Assembly: GCF_030730925.1 (NCBI RefSeq)
Contig: NZ_JAVAMB010000008.1
Location: 186,001-250,000, forward strand
Direction of reading: 5' to 3'
Origin: Flavobacterium sp. DG2-3
Lineage (GTDB): Bacteria; Bacteroidota; Bacteroidia; Flavobacteriales; Flavobacteriaceae
Length of the DNA stretch: 64,000 nt
Shown: positions 60,948 through 64,000 of the stretch, in pieces
How the letters are laid out: each line of letters starts with the position of its first letter
Numbering within the stretch: position 1 is the first letter of the stretch
Program-made: the position numbers and the translations under genes
Notes under the pieces: generated by a model
Told to the model about the DNA's origin: nothing
Databases searched by the model: none
Seen by the model: the letters and a program-made list of their open reading frames with translations, nothing else

Positions 60948-61565
60948 ATGAAAACTACAGATAGTAAAAAATCAACTACTGCAAAATCAACTACTGCAAA
61001 AAGTACAGCAACTAAAAAAGCTGCTGCAAAAGAAACCACACCAAGAGGAGTTACAAAACCAAAATCGAATGCCGCTTCAGGGTTAACAGAATTATTTGAA
61101 GACGGATTAAAAGATATTTACTGGGCAGAAAAAGCCTTGACAAAAGCCTTGCCTGTGATGGTTAAAAATGCTTCTTCTGTTGAATTGAAAGATGCCATTG
61201 ACAATCATTTGACAGAAACTGAAGAACAAATTGTTCGTTTAGAAGAAGTATTTAAAATTATTGGTCAAAAAGCAACAGCAAAAAAATGCGATGCTATGGA
61301 GGGTTTAATCGAAGAAGCAAAAGGAATGCTGGAAGAAACTGAATTAGGAGTGGTGCGTGATGCCGGAATTATTGCTGCAAGTCAGAAAATTGAGCATTAC
61401 GAAATTGCAACTTATGGTACTTTGAGACAATTTGCTGAAACGCTAGGTCTTGCAGAAGCCGCTACTTTATTAGAACAAACGCTCGATGAAGAGAAAGGCG
61501 CAGATAAAACACTTACAGAAGTTGCTGTTAGTGCAGTAAATCTTGAGGCTGCCGAAATTGAATAA
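60948..61565 (+). CDS. DUF892 (YciE/YciF) ferritin-like protein with lysine/threonine-rich tail
   Basis: 205 aa. Residues 1-45 are a low-complexity basic tail (KSTTAKSTTAKST, KKAAAKETTPRG, KPKSNAA), like histone H1 or Dps tails. Residues ~48-205 form the DUF892 four-helix bundle with iron-site Glu/His candidates in FEDGLKDIYWAEKALTKALP, TETEEQIVRLEEVF and SQKIEHYEIATYGTLR. Family members are stress-induced and ferritin-like. The tail suggests DNA or RNA association; that is inference. Confidence 0.9.
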   Translation: MKTTDSKKSTTAKSTTAKSTATKKAAAKETTPRGVTKPKSNAASGLTELFEDGLKDIYWAEKALTKALPVMVKNASSVELKDAIDNHLTETEEQIVRLEEVFKIIGQKATAKKCDAMEGLIEEAKGMLEETELGVVRDAGIIAASQKIEHYEIATYGTLRQFAETLGLAEAATLLEQTLDEEKGADKTLTEVAVSAVNLEAAEIE

Positions 61566-61582
61566 AGCCCTAAGAAAGAAAT

Positions 61583-61611
61583 AAAAGTGCAGTTCTCATA
61601 CTGCACTTTTT
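61583..61611 (+). terminator. Terminator of the DUF892 gene
   Basis: AAAAGTGCAGT / ACTGCACTTTT stem, 7-base loop. Confidence 0.9.
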
Positions 61612-61631
61612 AGTTTATAAAATTTTAGTAT

Positions 61632-62363
61632 ATGCCCGAAGGTCCGTCTATAGTAATCTTAAAAGAAGAAGTGCAGCAATTTACCGGACAGAAAATAATT
61701 TCTGTATCTGGAAATACTTCTATTGATATTTCTCGTCTAGAAAATCAAACCATTATTGCTTTTAAAACCTGGGGAAAACATTTCTTAATCTGTTTTGATT
61801 CTTTTACAGTAAAAATCCACATGCTCATGTTTGGAACTTACCGAATAAACGAGCGGAAAACTTCCAAACCAAGGCTAAGTCTGGTTTTTAAAAGCGGAGA
61901 ACTTAATTTTTACACTTGCTCCATCAAAATTCTAGAAGGCGATGTCAATTCGCATTACGATTGGAGTGTTGATGTGATGAATGAAAATTGGGATCCGAAG
62001 AAAGCTCAGACTAGTATGGAAAAGCAACCCGAAAAAATGATTTGCGATGTAATTTTAGATCAGGATATTTTTTCTGGAGTAGGCAACATTATTAAAAATG
62101 AAGTTTTGTACCGCTGTTATGTTCATCCAGAATCGATTGTAGAAAAAATTCCGCCTCACATAAAAAGCCAGCTTATTGCTGAATGTTCGATTTATAGTTT
62201 TGAATTTTTGTACTGGAAGAAAAAGTTTGAACTCAAAAAGCATTGGGAAGCTTATACCAAAACGACCTGTTTAAGATGCAATCTTCCGTTTGAGAAGAAA
62301 CAGACTGGAGCCCGTAAACGCAGAAGTTTTTTCTGCGCTAACTGCCAACAATTATACAAATGA
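61632..62363 (+). CDS. Fpg/Nei-family DNA glycosylase (endonuclease VIII-like)
   Basis: 243 aa. Begins MPEGPSIVILKEEV: after Met removal, Pro (residue 2) is the catalytic base and Glu3 follows, as in the Fpg/Nei family. H2TH region around DVILDQDIFSGVGNIIKNEVLYRC (~143-166) with the Asn-Glu pair. Zinc finger at the C-terminus with four Cys (TTCLRCNLPF ... FFCANCQQ). Sequence resembles Nei-like enzymes of Bacteroidota more than Fpg. It excises oxidised bases and nicks the strand. Overlaps the next gene by 4 bases (ATGA). Confidence 0.93.
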   Translation: MPEGPSIVILKEEVQQFTGQKIISVSGNTSIDISRLENQTIIAFKTWGKHFLICFDSFTVKIHMLMFGTYRINERKTSKPRLSLVFKSGELNFYTCSIKILEGDVNSHYDWSVDVMNENWDPKKAQTSMEKQPEKMICDVILDQDIFSGVGNIIKNEVLYRCYVHPESIVEKIPPHIKSQLIAECSIYSFEFLYWKKKFELKKHWEAYTKTTCLRCNLPFEKKQTGARKRRSFFCANCQQLYK

Positions 62364-63073
62364 AAAATCAAGTCATAATAGGATGTTCCAGCTTTTATAA
62401 CAGTTTTTGGAAGAATGTTTTTTATCCTCATAATCTTCCTTCCAAAAAATGGTTTGAGTTTTATTGCCATCACTTCGATACGTACGAGTTTAATGGAAGT
62501 TTTTATAAATTTCCAACCGTTCGCATTTTCCAAAATTGGTATAATAAAACGCCAGAGTCTTTTTTGTTTTCGGTCAAAGTGCCGAAAGAAATCACGCATA
62601 TCAAAAAACTGATAGACTGCGAAAGCCGCTTAAATGAATTTTACGCGGTTTGCAAGGAGGGAATGAAGGACAAACTCGCCGCGATTTTATTTCAGTTTCC
62701 GCCAAGTTATGCTTTTAGCAGAGAAAAATTGGATGCTATTATTGGAATTTTAAACTATGATTTTAAAAACGTGATAGAGTTTCGACACGAAAGCTGGTGG
62801 AATGATGAGGTTTGGAATTCATTTAAAGAAAACAATATTACGTTTTGCAGCGTGAGTTATCCGAATCTTCCTGAAACTATTTTCAAAGATTTTCCGCTAT
62901 TTTATATGCGTTTTCACGGAATTCCGAGATTATTTCATTCGAGTTATTCTACAGAAGAGTTGCAGCATGTTCATCGTCAAATTCGTTCTAAGAAAGGATT
63001 TGTCTATTTTAATAATACTGCGAGTGAAGCAGGCATTCTGAATGCTTTAGAATTGAAAAGAATGGCTGGTTAG
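62360..63073 (+). CDS. DUF72-family protein
   Basis: 237 aa, TIM-barrel-like DUF72: IGCSSFYNSFWKNVFYPHNLPSKKWFEFYCHHFDTYEFNGSFYKFPT (~8-54), FLFSVKVPKEITH, AAILFQFPPSYAFSREKL, NVIEFRHESWWNDEVW and YMRFHGIPRLFHSSYSTEEL. Enzymatic role unknown. The start overlaps the glycosylase stop by 4 bases, so the two are translationally coupled; a DNA or nucleotide role is possible by context. Confidence 0.92.
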   Translation: MKNQVIIGCSSFYNSFWKNVFYPHNLPSKKWFEFYCHHFDTYEFNGSFYKFPTVRIFQNWYNKTPESFLFSVKVPKEITHIKKLIDCESRLNEFYAVCKEGMKDKLAAILFQFPPSYAFSREKLDAIIGILNYDFKNVIEFRHESWWNDEVWNSFKENNITFCSVSYPNLPETIFKDFPLFYMRFHGIPRLFHSSYSTEELQHVHRQIRSKKGFVYFNNTASEAGILNALELKRMAG

Positions 63074-63789
63074 TTTATTTTTAGCTGTGAGTTTTTTTTT
63101 AACGCAAAGTGCGCTAAGGTTTTTTTTATTTTGAAAACTTAATTTTTTGCGTTGAAAAAGTTCGCAAAGCTGTTGCCTTTATGCTTTGTGAATATTTTTT
63201 TTCACGCAGATCTAGCAGATTTTTGGAATTTTTATTGTTGCTGTTGAAAGATTTATGCAGATTCTTAATCCTTTTAATCTTTCTAATCTGTGGCAAAAAA
63301 TTAACGCAAAGTTCGCTAAAGATTTTTTTATTTTGATGACTTAATGCAGGCGTTTATAAGTTCGCAAAGCTGTGTGTGGTAGCTTTGTGAATAATTTTTT
63401 TCACGCAGATTTAGCAGATTTTTGGAATTTTATTGTTGCTGTTGAAAGATTTATGCAGATTCTTAATCCTTTTAATCTTTCTAATCTGTGGCAGAAAATT
63501 AACGCAGAGTGAAGAAAATTTTTCCCGCAGATTTAGCAGATCAAGGAGATTTTATTTGAGTTAAAAAATTACGCAGATTATAAATCTGCAAAAATCTCTT
63601 CAGCACAATAAAAATCTGCATTATCTGCTAAATCTGCGTGAAACAAAAATTATGCGCAATATTGAGTATTTAAATCTGCGAGAACAAAATTATGCGCAAA
63701 AGAAAAAAATAACCGCAAAGAGAGCAGGGAAATTCTTTGCGAACTTTGCGTAAACCTCTGCGCTCTTTGCGGTTAAAAAAATCAATAAT
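63074..63789. repeat. 716-base gap of tandem and inverted repeats
   Basis: Two ~200-base tandem units: 63101-63302 and 63303-63500; both begin AACGCAAAGT and share TTGTTGCTGTTGAAAGATTT and TAATCCTTTTAATCTTTCTA blocks. A third copy starts at 63501 and breaks off. Next comes a nested dyad, GCAGATTTAGCAGAT (63524-63538) facing ATCTGCTAAATCTGC (63624-63638), and finally TAACCGCAAAGAG (63710-63722) facing CTCTTTGCGGTTA (63763-63775). No coding potential and no CRISPR-like uniform spacers. Confidence 0.88.
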
Positions 63790-64000
63790 TTACAATTTCA
63801 GACTTCCTTCAATTCCGTCATCCATTGTTTTACCTGTTATTAAAGCGGCTGTCATTTTAGCAATCGCTACCATTTTTCCGTTTTTGTTGTTCCAGTAGTA
63901 ACCATCTTCAGGAACCACTTTTATCACACTCAGATTCGGATCATCAACACCTCCAGGCATCCAGATTTTTACTGCTGGATTATATAATTCTTCAATAGTT
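63790..64000 (-). CDS. General-stress PNPOx-like (GS26) protein, start outside window
   Basis: The last 70 codons are visible on the minus strand: TIEELYNPAVKIWMPGG, then DPNLSVIKVVPEDGYYWNNK and GKMVAIAKMTAALITGKTMD, ending in GIEGSLKL and a stop. This is the C-terminal half of flavobacterial general stress protein 26, a pyridoxamine-phosphate-oxidase-fold flavin-binding protein. It fits the stress-gene run upstream. Confidence 0.85.
   Translation of the reverse strand, partial: TIEELYNPAVKIWMPGGVDDPNLSVIKVVPEDGYYWNNKNGKMVAIAKMTAALITGKTMDDGIEGSLKL

Noticed and set aside
63101-63779. CRISPR-like appearance of the repeat-rich gap
   Set aside because: Units are ~200 bases long with nearly identical content, no short uniform repeats with unique spacers, no cas genes.
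1-64000. tRNA, rRNA, prophage, insertion sequence
   Set aside because: No cloverleaf-like or rRNA sequence, phage structural gene, integrase or transposase was seen on reading; a tRNAscan or ISfinder search could still find small or decayed ones.

Overview
The window looks like chromosomal DNA of a Flavobacterium or a close relative (Bacteroidota). The evidence is low G+C, no Shine-Dalgarno leaders, several promoters of the form TTTG-N18/19-TAnnTTTG, type IX secretion C-terminal sorting domains, DUF6377 and DUF4142 families, a YtxJ-like bacilliredoxin, and many AT-rich intergenic palindromes. I see no rRNA, tRNA, CRISPR array, prophage or intact insertion sequence. Most of the window is ordinary housekeeping and accessory flavobacterial sequence.

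Layout. 1-2.4 kb: end of an arginine biosynthesis operon (argE-like deacylase, argH). 2.5-6.7 kb: a secreted pectate lyase with a LacI-type operator, a two-gene DUF2157-like membrane module, and ytxJ. 6.9-13.9 kb: clpB, two secreted surface proteins, a 39-residue membrane peptide, DUF808, a lipoprotein and a ParE/RelE-type toxin-antitoxin pair. 14-19.4 kb: the two agmatine-to-putrescine enzymes (aguB and aguA) around an OmpA protein and a beta-propeller lipoprotein. 19.8-30.9 kb: EEP hydrolase, fahA, glyA, miaE-like, guaC, a GNAT enzyme, hypotheticals, aspA and an outer-membrane barrel. 31-35 kb: two-component system, Usp-like protein and bestrophin. 35.2-37.7 kb: MocR regulator divergent from an EamA exporter. 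37.9-46.6 kb: acyl-CoA oxidase-like enzyme, DUF6377 regulator, GH3 enzyme, DUF1349 protein and acyltransferase. 46.8-55.8 kb: ArsR/old-yellow-enzyme pair, TlpA-like thioredoxin, GH2 enzyme, AraC regulator, cupin and alcohol dehydrogenase. 56-64 kb: a dense run of stress and DNA-maintenance genes (DUF4142, SAP/Rho-N-like peptide, topoisomerase IB, DUF1328, DUF5661-like, acidic protein, lysine-tailed DUF892 ferritin-like protein, Nei/Fpg glycosylase, DUF72, general-stress PNPOx-like protein).

The most unusual structure is between the genes. At least eight families of inverted repeats recur, several with near-perfect 17-25 bp arms. Some are nested inside each other like Russian dolls (48.3-48.5 and 49.0-49.2 kb), and one 700-bp gap (63.1-63.8 kb) consists almost wholly of such repeats with a 200-bp tandem duplication. 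They sit mostly at 3' ends and often touch stop codons. Regulatory signals that can be read directly include a LacI-type operator on the pectate lyase, an ArsR operator inside an apparently leaderless promoter, a 30-bp-phased direct repeat in the MocR/EamA gap, and a motif shared by the two-component operon and the downstream usp-like gene.
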